The notes: generated by a model from the sequence alone, not told the origin. Numbered from the stretch's first letter, positions 1 to 8,271 are shown. The stretch is DNA of 64,000 nt from Sphingomonadales bacterium UBA2683 (GCA_002354635.1 DELZ01000003.1:274514-338513); one strand, 5' to 3'. Translations and numbers: made by a program.

Positions 1-88
1 TTCCACAAGGGAAACGGCTGGACCTGGGCGCCTGACATTCTCTGCTCACTCCCTATAACAATAGTGGCGGGTGAGCCTGCCCGCGCTA

Positions 89-102
89 TGTAGTTTGCTA
101 CA
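89..102. promoter_or_regulatory. Candidate operator upstream of the E1alpha operon
   Basis: A 14-bp dyad, TGTAG-TTTG-CTACA, lies 44 bases before the first gene of the dehydrogenase operon. The right half continues as CTACAAAA, which recurs inside the dyad in front of the LuxR-type gene at 2418-2441. A shared regulator is an inference. No clear sigma-70 hexamers could be placed with confidence. Confidence 0.35.
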
Positions 103-145
103 AAAGCGTCCCCTCCAGAGGACCGCATAATAAAGGAGCAAAGCC

Positions 146-1129
146 TTGGCCTCTACTGACATGGCGGACAAAGACGTCCTCGTCGATATTTTTACACGCG
201 CCGACCTGATCATGCAATCGGACATCAAGTTCCGCCAGATGATCGGAGCGGGACAGCTGCAAATCGTCTATTATCCCGTGCGCGGCCAGGAGGTCGTGTC
301 TTCCGCGATGATGGCAGCGGTCAATCAGGACGACTATCTGGTCACCATCTACCGCGGTCTGCACGACCAGCTGGCCAAGGGCATTCCCTCGAAAGAACTC
401 TGGGCGGAATTTGCCGGCAAGGTGACCGGTACCTGCAAGGGCAAGGGCGGACCTATGCACATCACCCATCCTGCAACCGGTGTGATGGTTACAACCGGAA
501 TCGTAGGGTCGGGTATTCCGATCGCCAACGGGCTTGGCCTGGCCAGCCAGCTGGAAAAAGACGGCAAGGTCACAGTCTGCTGCTTCGGTGATGGCGCGAC
601 CAACATCGGCGCCTTCCACGAAGGACTGAACATGGCGCAGATCTGGAAACTGCCGGTCATCTTCCTGTGCCAGAACAATCTGTATGGCGAGCACACCCAT
701 ATGCGCGACACGACCGGATCGGCCTCGATCAAGCAACGCGGCGAAGGCCTTGGCATGCGTTCGGTCCAGGTCAACGGCAATGATGCAGGCGCCATGTATG
801 CAGCAGCCAAAGAAGCGGTCGAATATGCACGCGCCGGTCACGGCCCGACACTGATCGAGGCGATGACCTTCCGTTTCCACGGCCATTTGCTCGGCGATAC
901 CAGCCATTATATTCCGAAAGAGGAAATGGAGCAGGCCAAGAAGGACGACCCCATGCCGATCCTCCGCCAGCAATTGCTCGACCTGCAGATCAGCGAGGCG
1001 GACATTGCAGCGATTGAAGCAAAAAATGCGGCGATTATCGCGGAGGCCTCGCAGTTCGCGCTCGACAGCGACTATCCGCCGGGCGACGAATATCGCATCG
1101 ATGTTCTAGACGTGGAGATTGCGGCATGA
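146..1129 (+). CDS. 2-oxoacid/acetoin dehydrogenase E1 component, alpha subunit
   Basis: 327 aa, the usual length for the thiamine-diphosphate-binding E1 alpha chain of acetoin/pyruvate/branched-chain 2-oxoacid dehydrogenases. The ThDP motif is clear: GDG at residues 148-150 followed about 28 residues later by NN (177-178). HGHLLGDTSHY near residue 250 is the usual E1alpha phosphorylation-loop region. The start is TTG at 146 because AAAGGAGC sits 7 bases before it; an ATG at 161 is an alternative. The stop overlaps the E1beta start (ATGA), so the two subunits are translationally coupled. The substrate (acetoin, pyruvate or another 2-oxoacid) cannot be decided from sequence. Confidence 0.93.
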   Translation: MASTDMADKDVLVDIFTRADLIMQSDIKFRQMIGAGQLQIVYYPVRGQEVVSSAMMAAVNQDDYLVTIYRGLHDQLAKGIPSKELWAEFAGKVTGTCKGKGGPMHITHPATGVMVTTGIVGSGIPIANGLGLASQLEKDGKVTVCCFGDGATNIGAFHEGLNMAQIWKLPVIFLCQNNLYGEHTHMRDTTGSASIKQRGEGLGMRSVQVNGNDAGAMYAAAKEAVEYARAGHGPTLIEAMTFRFHGHLLGDTSHYIPKEEMEQAKKDDPMPILRQQLLDLQISEADIAAIEAKNAAIIAEASQFALDSDYPPGDEYRIDVLDVEIAA

Positions 1130-2127
1130 GCGAGACAGCAGAAAAACCGAAAGACATCATGTTCGCCCAGGCCCTCAACATGGCCATGAACAAGGCGATG
1201 GCGGACGATCCCAAGGTCATCCTGCTCGGCGAGGATATCGCCGACAAGGAAGGCGGCGGCGTGTTCAAGGTGACCGCCGGACTGTCCGGCACTTATGGTA
1301 CCGACCGCGTCCGTTCGACCCCGATCTCGGAGCAGGCCATTGTCGGTGCCGCTGTCGGTGCGGCGCTGGTCGGCTACAAGCCGGTTGCCGAAATCATGCT
1401 GATGAATTTCATCACCGTTGCCATGGACCAGATCGTCAACCATGCGGCGAAACTGCGCTTCATGTCCGGCGGGCAGACCAGCGTTCCGCTGACGATCCGG
1501 ACGACGACCGGCGCGGGCACCGGTCTGGGCGGGCAGCATAGCGATATGCTCGAAGCCTGGCTGGCCCATGTCCCCGGGCTGAAGGTCGTTGCCGCTTCCA
1601 ATCCCCAGGATGCCTATGGCCTGCTCTATTCCTCGATCATGGATGACAATCCGGTAATCTTCATCGAGAATACGCCCGGCTATTTCGTCAAGGGACCGGC
1701 ACCGGCAGCGGATCACACCGTACCTTTGGGCAAGGCGTCGATTCCGCGCGAAGGCACGGACATCACCCTGATCGGCTATGGCAGCAGCATCAGCAGATGC
1801 CATGCCGCCGCCGACAAGCTGGCAGAAGACGGAATTTCCTGCGAAATTGTCGATCTGCGCACGATCGCGCCCTTTGACGAGGAAACTGTGCTGAAAAGCG
1901 TGGCCAAAACCAAAGCGGCAGTTGTCGTGCACGAGGCAGTACGCAGCTTCGGAGCCGGCGCCGAAATTTCCTCGCGCATCCATGAAGAGCTGTTTTCGGA
2001 CCTCAGGGCGCCGGTCGGCCGTGTCGGCTCCGGCTATGCGCCGGTGCCATTCTCACCCACCATCGAGAAAGCCTGGATGTTCAGCCAGGATGATATCGAA
2101 CGCGAAGTACACAAGATACTAGGATAG
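1126..2127 (+). CDS. 2-oxoacid/acetoin dehydrogenase E1 component, beta subunit
   Basis: 333 aa, standard length for a transketolase-like E1 beta subunit. The start of the pyrimidine-binding domain (AQALNMAMNKAM, GEDIADKEGG) and the C-terminal transketolase domain (GYGSSISRCHAAADKL, HEAVRSFGAGAEI) are intact. It overlaps the alpha subunit by four bases and is followed 12 bases later by a free lipoyl-domain gene. Together alpha and beta would decarboxylate a 2-oxoacid and reductively acylate the lipoyl group. No E2 acyltransferase or E3 dehydrogenase gene follows in the window. Confidence 0.93.
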   Translation: MSETAEKPKDIMFAQALNMAMNKAMADDPKVILLGEDIADKEGGGVFKVTAGLSGTYGTDRVRSTPISEQAIVGAAVGAALVGYKPVAEIMLMNFITVAMDQIVNHAAKLRFMSGGQTSVPLTIRTTTGAGTGLGGQHSDMLEAWLAHVPGLKVVAASNPQDAYGLLYSSIMDDNPVIFIENTPGYFVKGPAPAADHTVPLGKASIPREGTDITLIGYGSSISRCHAAADKLAEDGISCEIVDLRTIAPFDEETVLKSVAKTKAAVVVHEAVRSFGAGAEISSRIHEELFSDLRAPVGRVGSGYAPVPFSPTIEKAWMFSQDDIEREVHKILG

Positions 2128-2139
2128 AAGAACAAAGTC

Positions 2140-2373
2140 ATGGCAACAGAAATTCGCATACCCAAATTGGGCTTCAGCATGGAATCCGGCATATTGGCGG
2201 AGTGGCTGGTCGAAGACGGCGTGGAGGTAACCGCCGGTCAGGAAATTTACGCACTGGAAAATGAAAAATCGACCCAGGAGGTCGAGTCCCCGGCAAGCGG
2301 GAAACTGAAAATCCTGATTCAGGCCGATGGCGAGGAATATCCGGTCGGCGAACTGATTGGAACGATCGAATAG
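2140..2373 (+). CDS. Stand-alone lipoyl (biotinyl-lipoyl) domain protein
   Basis: 77 aa, exactly one lipoyl domain and nothing else. The hairpin ENEKST carries the predicted lipoylated lysine (K43), with IPKLGFSMESGI at the N-terminus and YPVGELIGTIE closing the fold, as in the N-terminal domain of E2 proteins. The subunit-binding and acyltransferase domains of a real E2 are absent. Its place directly after E1alpha/E1beta suggests it is their swinging-arm substrate, with the acyltransferase supplied elsewhere or the complex working differently. A biotinyl role is less likely because the usual AMKM signature is missing. Confidence 0.88.
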   Translation: MATEIRIPKLGFSMESGILAEWLVEDGVEVTAGQEIYALENEKSTQEVESPASGKLKILIQADGEEYPVGELIGTIE

Positions 2374-2417
2374 ACGGGTAACATCCATAGATTTTACCTA
2401 TCACTATTGGTAAGAAT

Positions 2418-2441
2418 GTTTGGTTGACTACAAAACCAAAC
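2418..2441. promoter_or_regulatory. Inverted repeat in front of the LuxR-type gene
   Basis: Perfect 8-bp arms, GTTTGGTT and AACCAAAC, separated by the 8 bases GACTACAA. It lies 57 bases before the LuxR-family start and 44 bases after the lipoyl-domain stop. The spacing is typical of a dimeric HTH operator, and autoregulation is a reasonable inference. There is no T-run, so it is not an obvious terminator. Confidence 0.45.
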
Positions 2442-2498
2442 AACGCGACACACGGCGAACAATAATAAAAATAAAAGCGTCGTAAGGAGTGGAGCGGA

Positions 2499-3311
2499 AT
2501 GGCCGAGAATTTTATTGCCGAGATTCCCGAGATTGGCCGGCAACGATTTCGGGAGAATGTAGACAGCGTCACCATCACCAATCCGGCGGAAATTCGGCCT
2601 GCCGCCGAGGCGGTGCATGAAATTGCCCAATCCTACGGCTTCCGGATCGCGGTCTCGGCCGATATTTCCTCGAAAGCGCATCTCGTCGATGCTGACGGCA
2701 ACTTGATCAACAAGGATGTTTTCGGGTGGGTTGCCGAGGGCGAACGCTGGTGGGAAGACACGCGCCTGGCGCTCAGCTCGCCGTTGCCCAGAGCCTGTCG
2801 CTATGAAAGCGAACCGATCTGGTGCAATGCCGATGGATTCCACGGACACTGGTCGAATGAATATCTCGACAAGATCGACCTGAAAGATTTTTACGCCCAA
2901 TCGATGACATCCAAATCGCACATTTTGATCCCTGTCCATCTGCCATTCGGCCAGATTGCGGCCGTCAGCTTCTCCACGCTGGAACATGGCATTGCCGATC
3001 TCACCGAAGCCTACCGCCTCTATTCGGACTTTTTCGGGATCGTCACCGGACGGTTCGTCACCGGCTACGTTCTTGCGATGCGCGAAAAACACCGGATGCC
3101 GGCCAATTGCATTCTGTCCAAGCGCGAAGCCGAATGCCTGCACTGGGCGGCGATCGGAAAGACGGACAAGGAAATCAGCATGATCTTGTCGCTTAGCCAC
3201 GCGACGATCCGCTATCATGTCAATCGGGCGGGGCAAAAGCTGAACAGCGTCAATCGCGGACAAACCATCTTCAAGGCCGGCCAGTTGGGATATTTGGGCG
3301 CGACGGACTGA
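2499..3311 (+). CDS. LuxR-family transcriptional regulator
   Basis: 270 aa. The C-terminal 65 residues form a GerE/LuxR HTH (LSKREAECLHWAAIGKTDKE followed by ISMILSLSHATIRYHV). The N-terminal 190 residues match the general layout of the autoinducer-binding alpha-beta sandwich (EAVHEIAQSYGF, HILIPVHLPFG). GGAG precedes the ATG. No luxI-type synthase is present in the window, so it would be a LuxR solo or respond to a metabolite. It lies between the E1 operon and the Rieske gene, and a role in controlling this catabolic block is inferred from position and from dyads at 89-102 and 2418-2441. Confidence 0.85.
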   Translation: MAENFIAEIPEIGRQRFRENVDSVTITNPAEIRPAAEAVHEIAQSYGFRIAVSADISSKAHLVDADGNLINKDVFGWVAEGERWWEDTRLALSSPLPRACRYESEPIWCNADGFHGHWSNEYLDKIDLKDFYAQSMTSKSHILIPVHLPFGQIAAVSFSTLEHGIADLTEAYRLYSDFFGIVTGRFVTGYVLAMREKHRMPANCILSKREAECLHWAAIGKTDKEISMILSLSHATIRYHVNRAGQKLNSVNRGQTIFKAGQLGYLGATD

Positions 3312-3331
3312 CCCCGCGCTTGTATTGAACG

Positions 3332-3739
3332 CTATTTCCGCAAGATCGCGAAAACCGCAGTCATCGTCATCAACACCGTTTCACCGCAGACAATCTGGCC
3401 GCTGCAATAGGCGGTGCGCTTGCTGATCCGGTCAATCCTGGCATGGGCTTCTACCCAGTCATCGAGTTTTGCCGCTGCCAGATAATTGGTGTTGAGATTC
3501 ATCGTCGCCACCGGCAGCGCGGGGGTCTCGGCCCGGTGCACCTGATAGCTCAGCGCGACATCCGCCAATGTACCCAACACACCGCCATGGGCAACCTTGA
3601 TATGGTTGATGTGGCCCTTGTTGACCCGGGTTGCCACGATGATACAGTCATCCGCCTGCCGCTCGTAATAAGGGCCCGCCATATCAAGGAACGGGCTGGA
3701 GAATTTTGCCCGTTCAAAGCCATCAGGAATCTGGCTCAA
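3332..3739 (-). CDS. PaaI-type hotdog thioesterase
   Basis: 135 aa, the normal size of a single hotdog-fold acyl-CoA thioesterase. The signature HGGVLGTLADVAL is present (His-Gly-Gly with the downstream Asp), followed by the usual NYLAAAK and TGQI-like strand. The start is TTG, two bases after the stop of the Rieske gene, giving a tightly coupled operon. Members hydrolyse aryl- or acyl-CoA intermediates, often to relieve dead-end CoA esters in aromatic catabolism. The exact substrate is unknown. Confidence 0.85.
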   Translation of the reverse strand: MSQIPDGFERAKFSSPFLDMAGPYYERQADDCIIVATRVNKGHINHIKVAHGGVLGTLADVALSYQVHRAETPALPVATMNLNTNYLAAAKLDDWVEAHARIDRISKRTAYCSGQIVCGETVLMTMTAVFAILRK

Positions 3740-3741
3740 CG

Positions 3742-5319
3742 TCAGGCAGCCGCTCTCTTAGGGCTTTTCGGAGCCTCCTCGGAATTCAGCCACAAATCCA
3801 GCGTTTCATGAAAATGCCGAAGCTTCGATTCCTGATATTGCGCGAATAGCGACACGCCTTGCGGCTGGCTCCTCACGCCTTTCTGCATGGCTTTGTGATT
3901 GAGATAATCCTGATTGAAGATCTTGTTCAGATAGCTACCGAATTCTGTCGCCTGGGTATAGTCATCGTGCAGGTCCAGAAACGTGCATTTCGCCGGCTCG
4001 GGCCGTTCCGCACCTTCGGGCAGTGCGACCATGAACATGACCTCGTGCAAAGACTGCTCGGGATTGTCCCCATCAGGACGGAACCGGTAGAAGATCGGGT
4101 TGAAATCGGCCCAGGGGCTGATGTTCGGGAATACGCTGTAGAAAATGGCATCGACCAGATCGGCATCGCTGATATCATCGACCATATCGCCCCAGGCAGG
4201 CCGCATTTCCTCGCGGCGTGCCTGCGCGGCCTCGTCCCGCAACGCATGAGCGGATACATCGGTATAGACCATCGGCATATCTTCATCAGCCTGCGCAATC
4301 TTGCCGCCGATCCAGTTACACATATGCGGGTCGGCGGACTTCAGATCGCCTTCGATATAATTGGCTTCCATATCGAAAATGCCGCTCTTGCCGTTGGGCA
4401 GCGATACCTTGACACGATTTTCTTCCAGCCGTTCGAACTTGTGCTTGCTGATCGGATGAATGAAGCTCTTGAACGCCTTGGCATCGGGAAAGGCGGTCGG
4501 GTCGGGATTGACCAGATCGGTATGCGGACTCGGCTGGCCATGAGCAGACATCGCCCGGGACATATTGTGCCAGACATCATATTTGCTGTTCGCATCGGCA
4601 AAGGCCGGCATCAGCTCCGGATGGGTGCCGACCACGTGATAGGATTCCATGAACGCTTCCTGGGCAATTTTCCAATTGCAGGGCAGCCGCTTGATCATGT
4701 GCGCCGCCTTGTACCGCCGCTCAAAGGGAACCTGGAAATGCCGGTCGATGTCGCCGAGGAAATCTTCCAGCGGCTCGCAATCCGGATCCGGATTGATGAA
4801 CACGAAGCCGCCCCATTCGCCGACATTCACTTCCTTGAGACTGTGGGTTTCCTCGCTGACCGACGGGAAATCCCACTGGCAGGGAACTTCCTTCAGCTTG
4901 CCATTGAGTTCCCAGGACCAGCCGTGAAACGGGCAGCGCAAAGCCTTCTGGCCCTTCTTGTGATGATCACAAATCGCGCGGCCCCGGTGCATGCAGCTGT
5001 TGGGGAAGGCCTTGATCTCGTCTTCCGATACCCGGACCACCAGAAAGGACAGCTCGGCAATATCGTAGACAAACGTATCGCCGACTTCCTTGATCTCATC
5101 CTTGTGACAAGCCATCTGCCAGACGCGTTTCCAGAGCCGTTCGACTTCCCGGTCATGCTCTTCCTTGGTCCAGTAACGGCTGACTTCGACAGTGGTGACG
5201 CCCGGCTCCATGGGCGATTCTTCAAGAAACACGGCTGGCGGCGCGACCGTGTCGCCTTCCAGCAGTTCGGTATAGGAAATGCCGTTGGACCGATTATGTC
5301 CGGTTAACGTCTCGACCAT
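3742..5319 (-). CDS. Rieske [2Fe-2S] ring-hydroxylating oxygenase, alpha subunit
   Basis: 525 aa when started at the ATG preceded by AGGAGAAGATA; a 60-residue upstream extension was discarded. The Rieske cluster ligands are C109, H111, C129 and H132 (CMHRG and CPFHGW). The mononuclear iron site follows near residues 215-236 (EAFMESYHVVGTHPEL). A large-subunit catalytic domain fills the rest. No small subunit, ferredoxin or reductase gene is adjacent, so electrons must come from elsewhere. It forms an operon with the PaaI thioesterase and diverges from the GST operon. Likely substrate: an aromatic or terpenoid/steroid-like compound; this is inference. Confidence 0.93.
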   Translation of the reverse strand: MVETLTGHNRSNGISYTELLEGDTVAPPAVFLEESPMEPGVTTVEVSRYWTKEEHDREVERLWKRVWQMACHKDEIKEVGDTFVYDIAELSFLVVRVSEDEIKAFPNSCMHRGRAICDHHKKGQKALRCPFHGWSWELNGKLKEVPCQWDFPSVSEETHSLKEVNVGEWGGFVFINPDPDCEPLEDFLGDIDRHFQVPFERRYKAAHMIKRLPCNWKIAQEAFMESYHVVGTHPELMPAFADANSKYDVWHNMSRAMSAHGQPSPHTDLVNPDPTAFPDAKAFKSFIHPISKHKFERLEENRVKVSLPNGKSGIFDMEANYIEGDLKSADPHMCNWIGGKIAQADEDMPMVYTDVSAHALRDEAAQARREEMRPAWGDMVDDISDADLVDAIFYSVFPNISPWADFNPIFYRFRPDGDNPEQSLHEVMFMVALPEGAERPEPAKCTFLDLHDDYTQATEFGSYLNKIFNQDYLNHKAMQKGVRSQPQGVSLFAQYQESKLRHFHETLDLWLNSEEAPKSPKRAAA

Positions 5320-5372
5320 TATCTTCTCCTGAAAACTGAATATTCTTCTTGCCCGTAAACTAACGCAATGAC

Positions 5373-5406
5373 GCGGCGCTGCCACTAGTGAATCTGGCAG
5401 CGCCGC
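5373..5406. promoter_or_regulatory. Strong inverted repeat between divergent Rieske and GST genes
   Basis: Perfect 11-bp arms GCGGCGCTGCC and GGCAGCGCCGC around a 12-base loop, followed on the plus strand by CTGTTGTTTTTG. It has terminator-like geometry, but lies 54 bases from the minus-strand Rieske start and 108 bases before the GST start. It could be an operator, an attenuator of the GST operon, or a stop for stray transcription. Confidence 0.5.
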
Positions 5407-5513
5407 CTGTTGTTTTTGAGAGGATAGCCCGCAGCGATTCCCTGTGTATCCTGCCCGCGAAGAAGCAGATATGAGTCTGCCATAGTCTGGCATGTGCAAA
5501 GGAGAGCATTTTC

Positions 5514-6143
5514 GTGAAACTCTATTCGAGTCTGGGTCCTAACCCTCGCCTTGTGCGGATGTTTCTGGTGGAAAAAAACATCGAAGTGGAGCGGGTTCAT
5601 CTCGACATCATTACGGGCGAGAACCGGTCGGAAGAATATGCCCGGAAAAATGTCATGCAGACCACGCCGACCCTGGAATTGGACGATGGCAGTCTGCTGA
5701 CCGAATCCACCGTGATCTGCGAATATCTCGAGGAAACCCAGCCCGAGCCGGTGTTGATCGGATCAACGCCTCTGGAACGCGCCGAGACGCGGCGATGGGC
5801 AAGGCGAATTGATCATGAAATCGCCATTCCCATGACCATGGGTTTCCGTGGCGGTGCGGGACGCCCGATGTTCGAGCCGCGGATGAACGTGGTCAGTACT
5901 GAAGCCGCAGCGGAATTGTCGGCCATGTCGGACAAGCACTGGATCTGGCTGGACGGCCAACTGGGTGACAAGGACTATTTCTGTCACGACCGGCTCACGC
6001 TCGCTGATCTGGTGGCCTTCTGCTTTATCAAATTTGGCGGTACGGTCGGATGGAGCCTGCCCGAAGGGACAGACAATCTGGCACGCTTTGCCGCGATGAT
6101 GGAAGAACGGCCCTCGGCCGCAATCTGGCGCGGCGAAGAATGA
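5514..6143 (+). CDS. Glutathione S-transferase family protein
   Basis: 209 aa, normal GST length. The N-terminal thioredoxin-like domain carries the cis-proline and the GSH gamma-glutamyl contact (TTPTLELDDG, LTESTVICEYLE). The C-terminal helical domain follows from about residue 90. The start is GTG at 5514 with AGGAG nine bases upstream. It is first in a tightly packed plus-strand operon with VOC, ThuA-like and SDR genes, so a role in glutathione-dependent processing of a catabolic intermediate is plausible. The substrate is unknown. Confidence 0.9.
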   Translation: MKLYSSLGPNPRLVRMFLVEKNIEVERVHLDIITGENRSEEYARKNVMQTTPTLELDDGSLLTESTVICEYLEETQPEPVLIGSTPLERAETRRWARRIDHEIAIPMTMGFRGGAGRPMFEPRMNVVSTEAAAELSAMSDKHWIWLDGQLGDKDYFCHDRLTLADLVAFCFIKFGGTVGWSLPEGTDNLARFAAMMEERPSAAIWRGEE

Positions 6144-6688
6144 GCGAGAAGCCCGCCTCCCTCGCCAAGCTCGGCACGATCATGCAGATCAGCTACGTGC
6201 CCGAGGATTATGACGCAGCGCTCGACTACTGGACGCAGAAAATGGGTGCAGGCCCGTTTTTCCACACCGAAAAAGTGGAAGTGGAAGATGTAAAATATCG
6301 CGGCAAGCCATCCGATATCCAGTTTTCCATGGCAATCGGTTACTGGGGCGATATCCAGGTCGAGCTGATCCGTCCGAACAATGATGCACCATCCATGTTC
6401 AAGGACTGGCGCGAAAAAGGATTGCAGGGCGTGCAGCATCTGTGTCTGATCGTCGACGATCTCGATCATGCCCGCGCCCTCACCGAAGAGGCCGGCGGCG
6501 AGGTCATCCAGGAAGTCAGCCTGCCCGGCGGTGTCGGCGGTGCCTTTTACGCCGATTATGGCGGTGGCCCCGGGACGATCATCGAATATCTGCAAATCCC
6601 GCAGGCCGGTCTCGACGGTTTCGCGGCCATGCGGCAAATGCATCTCGACTGGGATGGCCAGACAAACCCCGTGATAGGAAAAGAATAG
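6140..6688 (+). CDS. VOC (glyoxalase/methylmalonyl-CoA epimerase-like) protein
   Basis: 182 aa from the ATG that overlaps the GST stop (ATGA); a 30-residue upstream extension lies inside GST and was dropped. Two beta-alpha-beta-beta-beta modules are visible, with candidate metal ligands in MQISYVP, VELIRP, VQHLCLIVDD and GTIIEYLQ. The superfamily includes glyoxalase I, methylmalonyl-CoA epimerase and extradiol dioxygenases. Its length suits an epimerase/isomerase rather than a ring-cleaving enzyme. Position between GST and ThuA-like genes supports a pathway role. Confidence 0.82.
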   Translation: MSEKPASLAKLGTIMQISYVPEDYDAALDYWTQKMGAGPFFHTEKVEVEDVKYRGKPSDIQFSMAIGYWGDIQVELIRPNNDAPSMFKDWREKGLQGVQHLCLIVDDLDHARALTEEAGGEVIQEVSLPGGVGGAFYADYGGGPGTIIEYLQIPQAGLDGFAAMRQMHLDWDGQTNPVIGKE

Positions 6689-7474
6689 ATGAGCGAAGCG
6701 CCCGAACGCCGCCCCGACCAGAAACCGATCAAATGCGTGCTGGTCGCCGCCGGCAAATATCATGATATCGACTATGCCCGGCTGGAAGTGATGAAGCTGC
6801 TCGCCGAGGATGACCGCATAAGGGTGCGGGTATTCGAGGATTATGAAAATCTTGATGCGATCCGCAATGCGGATTTTCTGGTCAGCTATACCTGCGACGT
6901 GCAGCCGAGCGAGGCAGCGCAAAAAACCATTCAGGATTTCGTCAACGGCGGCGGTCGCTATTTTGCCCTGCACGGCACCAACGCGGTTCTGAAATTCCTG
7001 GAAAATGGCCTGGTCGATGCGCCGGACGAGATGCCGGTCTTCGCCGACACGCTCGGCACCCGCTTCCTGTCGCATCCGCCGATCATCCCGTTCACCGTCG
7101 ACAATGCCCAGCCGGATCACCCGCTGGTCAAGGGTATTCCCAGCTTTGAAACCACCGACGAGCAATATCTGGTCGAAATCCGAGCCGAACTCGATGTGCT
7201 GCTCGACACCGAATATAATGGCACGGATGATATCAGCGGCTTTGTCCACAGCGACATTCCCAAGAGCCGCCACCCGGTCTTCTATATCCGGCGGATGGGC
7301 GAAGGCGCGGTGCTCTATCTGACGATGGGCCATTGCCGCGGCCATTATGACATGGAGCCTGTGCTCGACTGGTGGCCGGAGATTGACCGGTCCGGCTGGC
7401 AGCAGCCGATCATTTATGACCTGCTCCGCCGCGGTATCGGCTGGAGCTGCGAAGCGGCGATCGCCAAATTCTAA
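6689..7474 (+). CDS. ThuA-like domain protein
   Basis: 261 aa. It belongs to the ThuA (trehalose-utilisation-like, class I glutamine-amidotransferase fold) family, seen in VLVAAGKYHDIDYARLEVMK at the N-terminus, FVNGGGRYFALHGTN mid-protein and the C-terminal GEGAVLYLTMGHCRGHYD. The ATG abuts the stop of the VOC gene. ThuA-family proteins are poorly characterised and occur in sugar and aromatic-catabolic operons, so I do not assign a reaction. Confidence 0.78.
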   Translation: MSEAPERRPDQKPIKCVLVAAGKYHDIDYARLEVMKLLAEDDRIRVRVFEDYENLDAIRNADFLVSYTCDVQPSEAAQKTIQDFVNGGGRYFALHGTNAVLKFLENGLVDAPDEMPVFADTLGTRFLSHPPIIPFTVDNAQPDHPLVKGIPSFETTDEQYLVEIRAELDVLLDTEYNGTDDISGFVHSDIPKSRHPVFYIRRMGEGAVLYLTMGHCRGHYDMEPVLDWWPEIDRSGWQQPIIYDLLRRGIGWSCEAAIAKF

Positions 7475-7505
7475 CCCCGATTATACAAACTCAAAGGAGA
7501 TAAAA

Positions 7506-8264
7506 ATGGATTTAGGACTCAAGGGCAAGAAAGTCATTCTCACGGGCGGAAGCCGCGGCCTAGGACGCGCCGCGCTCGAGCATTTCGCCAGCGAAGGCGC
7601 AGACGTCGCTTTCTTCTCGCGCAATGCTGACCAGGTCGCCACGGCGAAAAAGGAACTGGAAGCGCATGGCGGCAAGGTGATCGCCGACGCGCTGGATATG
7701 ACCGATATCGACGGCTATGCAAAATGGCTGGAAAAAGCGGCGGGCGATCTCGGCGGCTGCGATATCTTCATCCACAATGTCAGCTCCTCCGGCGCCGGCG
7801 CGACCGGTGACTGGGAAGTAACATTCCAGACCGACATCATCGGCGCGGTCAAGGCGATGGAAGTGCTCGAGCCCCATCTCGAAAAATCCGATGATGGCAG
7901 CGTCATCTTCATGTCCTCCACCGCAGCCTTCGAAACCTTCGTTGCACCGCAGGCATTCAACGCGATGAAAGCCGCGCTGATCACTTATGGTAGCCAGCTT
8001 AGCCAGGCGCTTGGCCCCAAGGGCATCCGCGTCAACATGGTTTCCCCGGGCCCGATCAAATTCCCCGGCGGCAACTGGTCACAGATCGAGAAGGGCATGC
8101 CGGAATTTTACGAGATGACCAAGGCAGGCTTTGCACTGGGCGACTTCGGCACCGCCGATGATGTCGCGCGTGGCGTCGTCTTTCTCGCCAGCCCCGCGTC
8201 CAGCTACACCACCGGCGCGCATCTGGTGATCGACGGCGGCTTTACCAAGCGCGTCCAATTCTAA
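7506..8264 (+). CDS. SDR-family oxidoreductase with Phe in place of the catalytic Tyr
   Basis: 252 aa from the ATG preceded by AAAGGAGA. The NAD(P)-binding glycine motif TGGSRGLG is at residues 13-20, IHNVSSSG corresponds to the NAG region, and the Ser is in MSST (137-138). The usual YxxxK reads FNAMK (residues 151-155), so the catalytic tyrosine is phenylalanine while the lysine is kept. The C-terminus LVIDGGF is typical. It ends the GST-VOC-ThuA operon and is followed by a strong hairpin. It may be a non-classical dehydrogenase or use another proton donor. Confidence 0.9.
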   Translation: MDLGLKGKKVILTGGSRGLGRAALEHFASEGADVAFFSRNADQVATAKKELEAHGGKVIADALDMTDIDGYAKWLEKAAGDLGGCDIFIHNVSSSGAGATGDWEVTFQTDIIGAVKAMEVLEPHLEKSDDGSVIFMSSTAAFETFVAPQAFNAMKAALITYGSQLSQALGPKGIRVNMVSPGPIKFPGGNWSQIEKGMPEFYEMTKAGFALGDFGTADDVARGVVFLASPASSYTTGAHLVIDGGFTKRVQF

Positions 8265-8271
8265 GGTGAAG

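Noticed and set aside
146..2127. Assignment as pyruvate dehydrogenase complex
   Set aside because: No E2/E3 genes follow, and E1 alpha/beta pairs of this type also serve acetoin or branched-chain acids; left as 2-oxoacid/acetoin type.
3859..5307. 482-aa plus-strand open frame opposite the Rieske gene
   Set aside because: Shadow frame: the minus-strand frame carries the intact Rieske and iron motifs.
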